Origin: Oceanobacillus sojae
GTDB taxonomy: Bacteria; Bacillota; Bacilli; Bacillales; Amphibacillaceae
Reading direction: 5' to 3'
DNA: 64,000 nt
Assembly (NCBI RefSeq): GCF_007991515.1
Contig: NZ_BJYM01000014.1
Span: 86,341 to 150,340 of the forward strand
Shown here piece by piece: positions 55,403 through 64,000 of this stretch. Positions within the stretch are counted from its first letter, which is position 1; the number at the start of each line of letters is the position of its first letter. The translations under genes were made by a program, and so were the position numbers. The notes beneath the pieces were generated by a model. It was not told the DNA's origin and searched no databases. It was given only the letters and a program-made list of their open reading frames with translations.

Positions 55403-56500
55403 TTATAAAGCTTTTTCAAGTAATTTTGGTTTTGCAAAAATCATCCGGCCAGCAGAGGTTTGTAAAACACTCGTAATAACAACCTCAATATTTTTGCCGA
55501 TATAATCTCTGCCTTCTTCTACAACAATCATCGTTCCATCATCTAAATAAGCAACACCCTGATTGTGCTCTTTCCCGTCTTTAATTACTTGAACATGCAG
55601 CTCTTCCCCCGGAAGTACAACCGGCTTCACTGCATTGGCAAGATCATTAATATTTAAAACAGACACTCCCTGAAAGTCACATACTTTATTTAAATTAAAA
55701 TCATTTGTCACGACAATCCCGTCAATGACTTTTGCCAGCTTAATCAGCTTGCTGTCCACTTCTGGAATATCTTCAAAATCGCCTTCATAGATTTCAACTT
55801 TTACAGCGAGCTCTTTCTGAATTCTGTTCAAGATATCTAATCCGCGTCTGCCCCGATTCCGTTTCAACGCATCGGATGAATCTGCGATATGCTGTAATTC
55901 ACCGAGTACAAACTGAGGAATAACGATTGTTCCCTCTAAAAAATTTGTCTGACAAATATCTGCAATCCGCCCATCGATAATCACGCTTGTATCTAAAATT
56001 TTAGGGCTTGGATACTGCACATTTGAATCCGCATCCTCTTCATCATTGCTGCGGCGCTTGTCCTTTTTCGCAGGTTTGAGTATATTCATAAATTCCTCAC
56101 GCCGGCGAAAACCAACCTGGAAACCTAAGTAACCAAGTATAATCATAATGAAAAGAGGCAAAACCTGCGAAAAAATACGAATGCTCATATCTTGCAAAGG
56201 CATATTAACAAAGTAAGCTATAACTAAACCGACAATTAATCCAATACTGCCAAAAAACAAATCCATGGCTGGTAATTTGACCAGTGCATCTTCCACCCAA
56301 CGAAAGAAATTCACAATATAGTTTACTAGTAAATAAGACAAGATAAAAAATATAATAGCTCCAACAATCATTCCCAAAATAGATGAAGTTAACCAGCTTG
56401 ATTCAGAAACGTTTAATAACTGAACGATTGCCGGAAGATAGAGATACCCCATGGTACCGCCCAATATAATAAAAAATAAGTGTACTACTTTTTTCATCAA
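55403..56500 (-). CDS. yacL: PIN/TRAM-domain membrane protein YacL
   Basis: The 365-residue protein has four hydrophobic spans (about 5-125), then a PIN nuclease-like domain from about 170 ([15 protein letters not shown], later [11 protein letters not shown] with the acidic residues). A C-terminal TRAM domain is at about 300-355. It is a membrane-anchored, possible RNase of unproven role. In B. subtilis disA separates it from radA; here a repeat copy stands in that gap. Confidence 0.92.
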   Translation of the reverse strand: MMKKVVHLFFIILGGTMGYLYLPAIVQLLNVSESSWLTSSILGMIVGAIIFFILSYLLVNYIVNFFRWVEDALVKLPAMDLFFGSIGLIVGLVIAYFVNMPLQDMSIRIFSQVLPLFIMIILGYLGFQVGFRRREEFMNILKPAKKDKRRSNDEEDADSNVQYPSPKILDTSVIIDGRIADICQTNFLEGTIVIPQFVLGELQHIADSSDALKRNRGRRGLDILNRIQKELAVKVEIYEGDFEDIPEVDSKLIKLAKVIDGIVVTNDFNLNKVCDFQGVSVLNINDLANAVKPVVLPGEELHVQVIKDGKEHNQGVAYLDDGTMIVVEEGRDYIGKNIEVVITSVLQTSAGRMIFAKPKLLEKAL

Positions 56501-56588
56501 TTCCTTTACACCTCCTGACTAGTATTAGTAGTATTACCAAATGATGCGTAATATATGCTAACCTGATTGGAATTCTTCGAAAAGTTTA

Positions 56589-56648
56589 TGTTCAAAAAAC
56601 GGACCCGCAAATTTCGATGGGATGAGCAGCCACAGCACTTTTTGAACA
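56589..56648. repeat. TGTTCAAAAAG repeat, copy 4 (radA-yacL gap)
   Basis: The 60-bp element runs from TGTTCAAAAA to ACTTTTTGAACA with a short unique middle. It lies exactly where disA is found in B. subtilis. Confidence 0.75.
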
Positions 56649-56661
56649 TTTTCTTAAAACT

Positions 56662-58035
56662 CTACTGATGTAATCCAATTTCTAAAGCTTCCTGCACATT
56701 GGAAACACCAATTACTTCGATACCTGCTGGATAATTCCAGCCGTCTAAATTATTTTTCGGACAAATTACCCGCTTAAACCCTAATTTTGCAGACTCCTGT
56801 ACCCGTTGTTCAATACGGGATACACGACGAATTTCCCCTGTAAGGCCAACCTCTCCTATAAAAATATCATTTGGCTTTGTCGGCTGATCCCGGAAGCTTG
56901 ATGCAATACTGACCGCAAGTGCTAAATCAATAGCCGGCTCGTCCAGCTTTACACCACCTGCTACTTTAATATAAGCGTCTTGATTTTGCAGCATAAGCCC
57001 GACGCGTTTTTCCAATACAGCCATCAAAAGCGGTACTCGATTATGATCTACCCCTGTGGCCGTCCTGCGCGGATTACCAAAGCTTGTCGGTGAAATCAAT
57101 GCCTGTATTTCTACTAAAACCGGCCGCGTTCCTTCCATCGAAGCAACAACAGTCGATCCGGCAGCACCTTGAGATCTTTCTTCCAGGAAGATTTCAGAAG
57201 GGTTCATTACTTCACGTAATCCTTCCTCCTTCATCTCAAAAATCCCCATTTCATTTGTACTTCCAAAACGGTTCTTCACACCTCTTAAAATACGATAAGT
57301 GTGATGCCGTTCTCCTTCAAAGTACAATACAGCATCCACCATATGTTCTAATAAACGGGGACCTGCAATGGAGCCTTCTTTGGTTACATGACCGACAATA
57401 AAAATAGGAATACCTTTGGTCTTCGCAATTTTCATAAGCTCCATTGTACATTCTCTAACCTGTGAAACACTGCCGGGCGCACTTGTTATCTCTTCTTTAA
57501 AAACGGTTTGAATAGAATCAACAACGACAAAGGAGGGGTTAATTTCTTCTATCTGTCTGCTTATATCCATTAAATTTGTTTCTGATAATACATACAGTTT
57601 ATCTGTTTTTATATCTAACCGATCTGCACGTAATTTTGTTTGTCTTGTAGATTCTTCACCTGAAACATAAAGAACCGGTAAATCTTTCTCCGCCAGCTGT
57701 GCAGATATTTGTAATAAGAGGGTTGATTTTCCAATACCCGGATCTCCGCCAATTAAAACCAGTGATCCTAAAACAACGCCTCCGCCCAGCACACGATTAA
57801 ATTCCCTCATTTTCGTTGTCACACGCGGTTCCTTCTTCGATTCAATAGAGGTGATTTTTTCAGGCTTTTGTGAGGAGGTTATACCAGACATATATCCTGT
57901 TCTGCCTTTTACAGCAGCAGCTTCAATTTCTTCTACCATTGTATTCCATTGATGGCAAGCTGGACATTTTCCCATCCACTTAGCCGATTCATAACCACAT
58001 TCTTGACAGACAAATTTTGTTTTCCTTTTTGCCAA
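56662..58035 (-). CDS. radA: DNA repair ATPase RadA/Sms
   Basis: RadA is a branch-migration helicase in recombination. The 457-residue protein has the zinc finger C10, C13, C24, C27, Walker [11 protein letters not shown] at about 96-105, the KNRFGS motif at about 253 and a Lon-like C-terminal domain. It is separated from clpC by a strong terminator, and a possible extracytoplasmic-function-type promoter lies upstream. GAAGGAGG precedes the ATG. Confidence 0.97.
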   Translation of the reverse strand: MAKRKTKFVCQECGYESAKWMGKCPACHQWNTMVEEIEAAAVKGRTGYMSGITSSQKPEKITSIESKKEPRVTTKMREFNRVLGGGVVLGSLVLIGGDPGIGKSTLLLQISAQLAEKDLPVLYVSGEESTRQTKLRADRLDIKTDKLYVLSETNLMDISRQIEEINPSFVVVDSIQTVFKEEITSAPGSVSQVRECTMELMKIAKTKGIPIFIVGHVTKEGSIAGPRLLEHMVDAVLYFEGERHHTYRILRGVKNRFGSTNEMGIFEMKEEGLREVMNPSEIFLEERSQGAAGSTVVASMEGTRPVLVEIQALISPTSFGNPRRTATGVDHNRVPLLMAVLEKRVGLMLQNQDAYIKVAGGVKLDEPAIDLALAVSIASSFRDQPTKPNDIFIGEVGLTGEIRRVSRIEQRVQESAKLGFKRVICPKNNLDGWNYPAGIEVIGVSNVQEALEIGLHQ

Positions 58036-58112
58036 CGTTTGAAACCTCCTTCAATCAATGTTCCATGTCTAATGCAAGTCACTATACATGAAACCACCCA
58101 TATTTCTTATTA

Positions 58113-58141
58113 TAGACTATTTCTGGTTTTCATAGGTTACA
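58113..58141 (-). promoter_or_regulatory. possible ECF-sigma-type promoter of radA
   Basis: TGTAAC, a 17-base spacer and AGTCTA are present on the minus strand, loosely like the SigM/SigW pattern; a TATAAT overlaps but has no -35. Radically weaker than the other calls; listed because radA is SigM-dependent in B. subtilis as I recall. Confidence 0.25.
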
Positions 58142-58206
58142 GGAAAGCATCAAATTAAAAAACTATCTTCCATATTTATGCCACAAGTTTTTTCAATATA
58201 ATGGAG

Positions 58207-58240
58207 AAAAGCTAGAAGAACCCATGTTCTTCTAGCTTTT
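58207..58240. terminator. terminator after clpC
   Basis: AAAAGCTAGAAGAAC and GTTCTTCTAGCTTTT are perfect 15-bp arms around CCAT. It closes the ctsR-mcsA-mcsB-clpC operon. Confidence 0.93.
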
Positions 58241-58263
58241 GATACTTTATTAGGAAGTTCTTT

Positions 58264-60693
58264 TTAAGAAAGGATAATAAATTCTCCTTTGCTGTTTAAG
58301 CCTATTTTTACCTTTTGCTCTTTTTGAATGTTACCTTTTAAAAGCTCTTCTGACAATAAATTCTCAATATTACTTTGAATAGAGCGTCTCAGTGGACGGG
58401 CACCATACTCTGGATCAAAGCCTTCATTAGCAATTTTTTCAATCGCTTTATCTGTAAGAGAAAGTGTTAAGTCTTGCTCTTCTAAGCGTTTTTGTAGCTG
58501 TTTCAGCATTAATGATGCAATATCCTTCATGTGTTTTTTCTCCAAGGAATGGAACACGATGGTCTCATCAATACGATTTAGGAATTCTGGGCGGAATGCC
58601 TTTTTCAATTCATCCAGAACCTTTGATTTCATATCCTGATGCTGTCTTTCTTCATTATCTAATGTGAAACCGACGTATTTATTACGCTTCAATTCGCTTG
58701 CTCCAACATTAGAAGTCATGATGATAACAGTATTACGGAAATCAACAACTCTTCCTTTTGAATCGGTCAACCTGCCATCCTCAAGTACCTGCAAGAGAAT
58801 GTTAAAGACTTCTGGATGTGCTTTTTCCACTTCATCCAGCAGAACAACAGAATATGGTTTACGGCGGACTCTTTCTGTTAATTGTCCTCCCTCTTCATAA
58901 CCTACATAGCCTGGAGGAGACCCAACTAAACGGGAAGTCGCATGCCTTTCCATGTACTCAGACATATCAATGCGGATCATAGCATCTTCATCGGCAAACA
59001 TTACTTCTGCAAGCGCACGGGCAAGCTCTGTTTTACCGATACCAGTTGGCCCAAGGAATATGAAAGAGCCAATTGGACGTTTTGGATCTTTTAACCCGGC
59101 GCGGGCACGGCGAATTGCTTTTGCTACAGCATTTACTGCTTCGGATTGACCAATAACACGATCATGAAGAATTTCTTCCATGTTCAGCAGACGCTCACTC
59201 TCATCCTTCGTCAGTTTAGAAACAGGAACTCCTGTCCAAATTGATACAACTGCAGCAATATCCTCCATGGTTACTTCAGAATCGGTCTGCCCCTGCTTTT
59301 CCTTCCACTCATCCTTTGTTTTCTCAAGGTTTTCCCGATAACGCTGTTCAGAATCTCTTAGTGATGCTGCCTTTTCAAATTCCTGACTTTGTACTGCAGC
59401 ATCTTTTTCTTTTCTTACCTCTTCTAATTTCTGTTCCAGCTCTTTTAAGTTTGGCGGAACAGTATATGAGTTCAAGCGTACTTTTGAACCAGCTTCATCA
59501 ATTAAATCAATTGCCTTATCCGGCAGGAAACGGTCCGTAATATATCGATCAGATAAGGTTGCTGCTGCTTCAATTGCCTCATCTGTAATTGTTACACGAT
59601 GATGCGCTTCATAGCGGTCTCTTAAGCCTTTTAAAATTTGAATTGTTTCATCAAGTGTCGGTTCATCCACCTGAATTGGCTGGAACCGGCGCTCTAATGC
59701 AGCATCCTTTTCAATGTATTTCCGGTACTCATCTAATGTCGTTGCTCCAATACATTGTAATTCTCCGCGGGCAAGTGATGGCTTAAGAATATTAGATGCA
59801 TCAATTGCACCCTCTGCTCCACCGGCACCAATAAGGGTATGGAGCTCATCAATGAATAAAATAACGTTCCCTGATTGACGAATCTCTTCCATTACTTTTT
59901 TCAAGCGGTCCTCAAACTCACCACGATATTTTGTTCCTGCAACAACAGTACCCATATCTAATGTCATCACACGTTTATCGCGCAGTGTTTCCGGAACCTC
60001 ATTATCAATAATTTGCTGTGCTAGTCCTTCTGCAACAGCAGTCTTGCCGACACCGGGCTCACCAATAAGCACAGGGTTGTTTTTAGTTCGGCGGCTCAGT
60101 ACTTGAATAACACGTTCAATTTCCTTGGAGCGTCCAATAACAGGGTCTATCTTTCCTTCTTTCGCGCTGACTGTCAAATCGCGGGCTAAAGAATCTAAAG
60201 TAGGGGTGCTTGCGTTTGTCTGCTGCCCTGTGCGCCCTTGGCGCCCTGCCTGGGACTCATTACTCCCTAAGAGCTGAAGCACCTGCTGCCGGGCTTTATT
60301 TAAGCTTACACCAAGGTTATTTAAAACACGGGCAGCAACTCCTTCTCCTTCACGGATTAAACCTAAGAGAATATGCTCTGTTCCAACATAAGAGTGGCCC
60401 AGCTTCCTTGCTTCATCCTGAGATAATTCAACGACCTTCTTCGCTCTGGGAGTATAATGAATGGATTGAGAAGGCTGCTTGCCAACACCAATCAGCTTTT
60501 CAACTTCTTCTTGAATTTTAGATACTTCCAAGCCGAGAGATTGCAATGCTTTCGCAGCTATGCCTTCCCCTTCACGTACCAAACCAAGAAGAATATGCTC
60601 TGTTCCAATATTATTATGGCCTAATCGTACAGCCTCATCTTGAGATAATGCTAATACCTTTTGTGCTCTCTCTGTAAAGCGACCAAACATCAT
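58264..60693 (-). CDS. clpC: ATP-dependent protease ATPase subunit ClpC
   Basis: ClpC is the AAA+ unfoldase that feeds ClpP and works with McsB-marked arginine-phosphorylated substrates. The 809-residue protein shows the double Clp_N repeat (residues 1-145), AAA1 with [13 protein letters not shown] and a middle domain with UVR-like [16 protein letters not shown]2 carries [13 protein letters not shown]. The C-terminus ends shortly after GEFII. It lies 13 bases behind mcsB. Confidence 0.98.
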   Translation of the reverse strand: MMFGRFTERAQKVLALSQDEAVRLGHNNIGTEHILLGLVREGEGIAAKALQSLGLEVSKIQEEVEKLIGVGKQPSQSIHYTPRAKKVVELSQDEARKLGHSYVGTEHILLGLIREGEGVAARVLNNLGVSLNKARQQVLQLLGSNESQAGRQGRTGQQTNASTPTLDSLARDLTVSAKEGKIDPVIGRSKEIERVIQVLSRRTKNNPVLIGEPGVGKTAVAEGLAQQIIDNEVPETLRDKRVMTLDMGTVVAGTKYRGEFEDRLKKVMEEIRQSGNVILFIDELHTLIGAGGAEGAIDASNILKPSLARGELQCIGATTLDEYRKYIEKDAALERRFQPIQVDEPTLDETIQILKGLRDRYEAHHRVTITDEAIEAAATLSDRYITDRFLPDKAIDLIDEAGSKVRLNSYTVPPNLKELEQKLEEVRKEKDAAVQSQEFEKAASLRDSEQRYRENLEKTKDEWKEKQGQTDSEVTMEDIAAVVSIWTGVPVSKLTKDESERLLNMEEILHDRVIGQSEAVNAVAKAIRRARAGLKDPKRPIGSFIFLGPTGIGKTELARALAEVMFADEDAMIRIDMSEYMERHATSRLVGSPPGYVGYEEGGQLTERVRRKPYSVVLLDEVEKAHPEVFNILLQVLEDGRLTDSKGRVVDFRNTVIIMTSNVGASELKRNKYVGFTLDNEERQHQDMKSKVLDELKKAFRPEFLNRIDETIVFHSLEKKHMKDIASLMLKQLQKRLEEQDLTLSLTDKAIEKIANEGFDPEYGARPLRRSIQSNIENLLSEELLKGNIQKEQKVKIGLNSKGEFIILS

Positions 60694-60706
60694 ATGTTAT
60701 TTCCTC

Positions 60707-61771
60707 CTACTTTTTCAAATTTAATCTTTCACGAATGATGGAAGCCCTTCGAATATCACGTTCATCAGAGCGTAATGCTTTATTAGCATAATGTTGCAGG
60801 AATCCAGGTTGTGTTAAAACCATCAGCTCATTCAGTATATTCTCGGAAATGTTTTCTATTATGCCTAAATCTATACCTAAACGCAAATTTGAAATACAAA
60901 TCGCAGCTTCCTTTGAATCAATTATCCTGCTATTTTTTAATGTTCCATATGAACGGAAGACGCGATCCTCCAGGCTAATCTCTGATTGTTCGTAAATATA
61001 TACACGAGCCATGCGCTCATGCTCCACGAGCTGATTAACAATGCTCTCCAAATCTTCTATAATGTCCTCTTCCGATTTGCCCAGCGTAATCTGATTTGAT
61101 ATTTGAAATATATTTCCTCTTGCCTCACTGCCCTCACCATATATCCCTCTGACAACAAGACCTAGCTGGTTGATTGCGGGAATCAGCCGATTAATTTGCT
61201 TTGTCAGCACGAGAGCAGGTAAATGCATCATAATAGAAGCTCGCATCCCAGTTCCAATATTTGTAGGACAACTGGTGAGGTAACCTTTTGTCTCGTCGAA
61301 TGCATAGTCGGCCTTTTCTTCCAGCCAATCATCTAAGTAGTATGCTTCCTCCAATGCTTTTTTCAGCTGTAGACCTGGATAATACACCTGGATACGCAAA
61401 TGGTCCTCTTCATTTACCATAATCGAAGTCTGCTCATTTTCGGATAATAACACAGCCGCATGATCACTATGCTTAATTAAATGTGGACTTATTAAGTGTT
61501 TTTCCACCAAAACAAGTTTTTCAATCATATTTAAATTATTCATTGGTATAAATGAAATGGAATTCTGCTCCGTATCTTCCTGCTGAGTATAATTTTTCTT
61601 AATAAACTGCAGTACTTCTTCTAATGCTTCTTGATTACCGGATGTCGGGTACAATTGATCAGCAAAGTTGCGGGCTAAACGAACGCGGCTGCTCATCACT
61701 ATATCTTTATCTGGACCATCCTCCAGCATCCATGGGCTAATCGCTTCGTTTATAAATGATTCTAATGTCAC
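60707..61771 (-). CDS. mcsB: protein arginine kinase McsB
   Basis: McsB phosphorylates arginines in CtsR and misfolded proteins. The 354-residue protein has the guanidino-kinase fold with [10 protein letters not shown] near the start and the catalytic-cysteine loop [13 protein letters not shown] at about 166-178. Its start overlaps the mcsA stop by 4 bases (ATGA). Confidence 0.97.
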   Translation of the reverse strand: MTLESFINEAISPWMLEDGPDKDIVMSSRVRLARNFADQLYPTSGNQEALEEVLQFIKKNYTQQEDTEQNSISFIPMNNLNMIEKLVLVEKHLISPHLIKHSDHAAVLLSENEQTSIMVNEEDHLRIQVYYPGLQLKKALEEAYYLDDWLEEKADYAFDETKGYLTSCPTNIGTGMRASIMMHLPALVLTKQINRLIPAINQLGLVVRGIYGEGSEARGNIFQISNQITLGKSEEDIIEDLESIVNQLVEHERMARVYIYEQSEISLEDRVFRSYGTLKNSRIIDSKEAAICISNLRLGIDLGIIENISENILNELMVLTQPGFLQHYANKALRSDERDIRRASIIRERLNLKK

Positions 61772-62319
61772 GTGTTATCACCCGCTTCCTTATTTTGGTG
61801 ATTTTCTTTCTCCAGTTCTCTGATTTTATCACGAAGAACAGCTGCCTTTTCAAACTCTTCTTCTTCAATCAGCTGTTTTAACTCTTCTTTATGAGAAGAA
61901 ATTAATTGTTTTTGCTGTATATACTTTCCTGCACGCTTTGGTATCCTGCCAGTATGCTTTGTATTTCCAGCATGTACACGCCGTAAAATTGGTTCTACCT
62001 TGGATCCAAAGGAAGCATAACAATTTGCACAGCCAAATTTCCCGGCCTTTTTAAATTCACTAAACGTTCTGCCGCAAGAGGGGCATTTCAGTTCTTGGGA
62101 CTGATTGGATTTTGTTGTTCCTGCAGAGCTCAAATTTAATCCATCCTTTTGGAACAGCCCTGATAAAAGGTCATTTAAAGAATATCCTTCTTCTGGATAG
62201 CTTAAATACCCTTTTTTCTTGGCACATACTTCACAAAGACTGATTTTTGTCTCCTGGCCATTTATTATATGTTTAAAATGTAATGTAGCCTTTCTTTCAT
62301 GGCATTCCTGGCATTCCAT
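61768..62319 (-). CDS. mcsA: McsA, zinc-binding activator of McsB
   Basis: The 183-residue protein has two pairs of CxxC motifs, C3/C6 with C29/C32 and CPSC/CANC in the middle, and a UVR domain at the end ([20 protein letters not shown]). It activates McsB and tethers it to ClpC. It lies 24 bases behind ctsR. Confidence 0.96.
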   Translation of the reverse strand: MECQECHERKATLHFKHIINGQETKISLCEVCAKKKGYLSYPEEGYSLNDLLSGLFQKDGLNLSSAGTTKSNQSQELKCPSCGRTFSEFKKAGKFGCANCYASFGSKVEPILRRVHAGNTKHTGRIPKRAGKYIQQKQLISSHKEELKQLIEEEEFEKAAVLRDKIRELEKENHQNKEAGDNT

Positions 62320-62343
62320 ACGACGCTCCTCCCCTTCAGGTAA

Positions 62344-62811
62344 TTAATCGTTCAAATACTTAAGAGCAGTTAATGCAGATTTGAGTATACGTGCACGCAA
62401 TTCATCACGTAATGGTAATTGAAAAGCCAATGTTGTTCTATCAATACTTGCTAACATTAACTTTGCTTCACGTGCTGTAATCAGCTCCTCCTCTAAAAGC
62501 CGATCTAAAATATCTAAGGCAGCACGTTGGGGGATCGAATCACCGATTAAAAATATAATTTCATCGATTAACTCTGATTGATTCTGATGACGTATACGCA
62601 TAATCCGAATATAACCGCCACCCCCACGCTTACTTTCCACAATATACCCCTTCTCCACAGTAAATCGTGTATTAATCACATAATTTATTTGAGAAGGTAC
62701 ACATTGAAATTGATCTGCAATTTCACTTCTTTTAATTTCGATAGCTTGCTGCTCCTCTGCCTGTAATACTTTTTTCAAATATTGTTCAATGATATCTGAA
62801 ATGTTACTCAT
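62344..62811 (-). CDS. ctsR: heat-shock repressor CtsR
   Basis: CtsR represses clp and its own operon. The 155-residue protein is taken from ATG 62811 (MSNISDIIEQYLKKVL); a GTG three codons earlier overlaps the GAGGTG site. The winged-helix domain has CVPSQINYVINTRF and the wing RGGGGYIRI, whose tip senses temperature in homologues. CtsR heptads overlap its promoter. Confidence 0.97.
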   Translation of the reverse strand: MSNISDIIEQYLKKVLQAEEQQAIEIKRSEIADQFQCVPSQINYVINTRFTVEKGYIVESKRGGGGYIRIMRIRHQNQSELIDEIIFLIGDSIPQRAALDILDRLLEEELITAREAKLMLASIDRTTLAFQLPLRDELRARILKSALTALKYLND

Positions 62812-62855
62812 CCTTCGCACCTCAAATCAAATAATTTATTCGATAAATCAGTTCC

Positions 62856-62878
62856 TTTGACTTTGACTAACTTTGACT
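62856..62878 (-). promoter_or_regulatory. CtsR operator, three heptads
   Basis: On the minus strand AGTCAAA-N3-AGTCAAA is followed by an overlapping third AGTCAAA, close to the RGTCAAA-N3-RGTCAAA consensus. It covers the predicted start of transcription. Confidence 0.9.
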
Positions 62879-62886
62879 ATGACTTT

Positions 62887-62914
62887 ATTATAATATAAAT
62901 TCTTTAAGTTGCAA
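62887..62914 (-). promoter_or_regulatory. promoter of the ctsR operon
   Basis: TTGCAA, a 16-base spacer and perfect TATAAT are present; the operator begins 8 bases downstream of the -10. Confidence 0.75.
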
Positions 62915-62993
62915 ATGGATGGTATTTCTATTTTTGACAAACAGACAAGAAATCAAAACATAATTATAGAAACTCTATGAAAATATTTAAATT

Positions 62994-63680
62994 TTAACTT
63001 CGTTTTGTTATATTTACCACTCCTGGAAGCTTGGATATATCATCAAATAAATAAATTAAATTTTTATTCCCCTTCATATTTGTCCACATATGAATTCTGC
63101 GTTGATTACCTTCCAACAATTTTATCTCCATTTGTTTAATATTAAAATGATTCTTTTCAATTGACTTTACTGCTTCATGTATTTCAAATTCCTCTGATGC
63201 AATAATCTCAATAAAATTGCTTGATTTAAATCGGGGGAAGAAATGCTCTATTTGATTTAAAAAAATTAAACTGACAAGAATAATAAGCGTTGTTACAATA
63301 GCAACGCTGTACATACCGGCTCCGACAACTAATCCAATACCTGCTACAGCCCATATAGAAGCAGCTGTTGTTAACCCTTTGATAGTTCCTCCGTAAACAA
63401 TAATTGTACCTGCTCCCAGAAAGCCGATACCGCTAATTACATAAGAAGGGATACGGGCAGGATCGAATCGAATATTATCATATTGTTCCATGAAAGCGAT
63501 AAAACCAAAAATTGATAAAATCATCATTAAACAGGATCCTACTCCTACTAGTATATGCGTACGGAACCCAGCTGAATGATTATTAATTTCTCGTTCAAAA
63601 CCAATTAAACCAGATAATATCAAAGCAATAAATAAACGTGATACAATAACAAGAAAATCACCACCAATGAATTGTTCCAA
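62994..63680 (-). CDS. MgtC/SapB-family membrane protein
   Basis: The 228-residue protein has the MgtC N-terminal membrane domain (about five spans). It shows LSGLIGFEREINNHSAGFRTHILVGVGS-type motifs (residues about 18-45) and SGIGFLGAGTI at about 88-98. A soluble ACT-like C-terminal domain is at about 150-228. Family members affect membrane potential or magnesium stress; the exact role here is unknown. It stands alone upstream of ctsR, with no terminator clearly visible between them. Confidence 0.9.
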   Translation of the reverse strand: MEQFIGGDFLVIVSRLFIALILSGLIGFEREINNHSAGFRTHILVGVGSCLMMILSIFGFIAFMEQYDNIRFDPARIPSYVISGIGFLGAGTIIVYGGTIKGLTTAASIWAVAGIGLVVGAGMYSVAIVTTLIILVSLIFLNQIEHFFPRFKSSNFIEIIASEEFEIHEAVKSIEKNHFNIKQMEIKLLEGNQRRIHMWTNMKGNKNLIYLFDDISKLPGVVNITKRS

Positions 63681-63960
63681 TTTTACTTACTCCTTTGTAT
63701 AGAATTTAAAATGCAATTATATCTTTACGTGATCGTTTCATCTTTTATGCATATTCGAATAGATAGAAAAGAATAGCTTGTCTCCATCTCCTCTCTCAAA
63801 AATATCATTTTTAAATTTTATCATGTCTAACTTCCATTATATTCTAATCCTTTTAATTTGCTAATAAGAAAATTTTATTATCTATTCTGGATTACTATTT
63901 TTAATAAGCTTATTTAATTATTTTATGATTCCAAATTTAATATAGAAGGTTTAAGAATAC
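63681..63960. other. AT-rich gap upstream of the MgtC-family gene
   Basis: Apart from AAGGAGTAAGTAAA-like binding-site sequence next to the start, I see no convincing promoter, leader or gene. Confidence 0.5.
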
Positions 63961-63995
63961 AAAAAAGAGTTAAGCATAAGCTTAACTCTTTTTTT
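63961..63995. terminator. bidirectional terminator at the right edge
   Basis: AAAAAAGAGTTAAGC and GCTTAACTCTTTTTT pair around ATAA. It belongs to a gene outside the window. Confidence 0.88.
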
Positions 63996-64000
63996 AATGT

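Overview
The window is a chromosomal segment of a low-GC Gram-positive bacterium of the Bacillaceae. The proteins look closest to Oceanobacillus/Virgibacillus-type relatives of Bacillus subtilis, judged by remembered family sequences and gene order; no search was run. Almost every gene is on the minus strand, so transcription runs from high to low coordinates. The segment is the conserved translation/transcription cluster: stress operon, tRNA/cysteine block, rplKAJL, rpoBC, str operon, S10/spc/alpha operons, ECF transporter module and rplM-rpsI.

Layout in order of transcription (right to left). At 64.0-63.0 kb there is an MgtC-family membrane protein. At 62.8-58.3 kb lies ctsR-mcsA-mcsB-clpC behind a promoter overlapped by CtsR heptads, closed by a strong terminator. 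At 58.0-49.3 kb come radA, the PIN/TRAM protein yacL, gltX, a cysteine T-box, cysE-cysS-mrnC-rlmB and rae1. At 48.9-43.1 kb are sigH, rpmG-secE-nusG, rplK-rplA, an L10-leader with attenuator, rplJ-rplL and the methyltransferase ybxB. At 42.7-30.5 kb are rpoB, rpoC, rpsL, rpsG, fusA and tuf. At 20.6-6.3 kb is the S10-spc-alpha supercluster from rpsJ to rplQ. At 5.9-1.6 kb are ecfA1-ecfA2-ecfT-truA and rplM-rpsI. The left end holds a VOC protein and one or two small membrane proteins.

The main departure from the Bacillus layout is a block at 21.1-30.4 kb lying between tuf and rpsJ. It encodes a short-chain fatty-acid/3-hydroxybutyrate pathway: CoA-transferase subunits A and B, 3-hydroxybutyrate dehydrogenase, thiolase, a GntP-family permease and an AtoE-type transporter. 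A PAS/AAA+/Fis sigma-54 activator sits directly upstream. A well-formed -24/-12 promoter and an array of TCCA-N6-TGGA palindromes lie between activator and operon, so the sequence reads as a self-contained sigma-54 switch. A plus-strand class II fructose-bisphosphatase (glpX) lies beyond it, converging on tuf.

Several genes expected from the B. subtilis order are absent: disA (radA/yacL), ispD-ispF (yacL/gltX), map and the KOW gene ybzG (adk/infA), and the L7Ae-like ybxF (rpoC/rpsL). Two of these junctions carry copies of a repeat family with inverted ends TGTTCAAAAAG. That family has at least five members here, some with modular insertions and a covarying internal stem. A second palindromic element lies upstream of ecfA1 and a 32-bp dispersed repeat occurs twice. 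I see no CRISPR array, tRNA, rRNA, prophage or transposase gene. I found no wholly new multi-gene system. The best candidates for new biology are the sigma-54 control region, the repeat family at gene-loss junctions, and a large two-armed hairpin upstream of ybxB.
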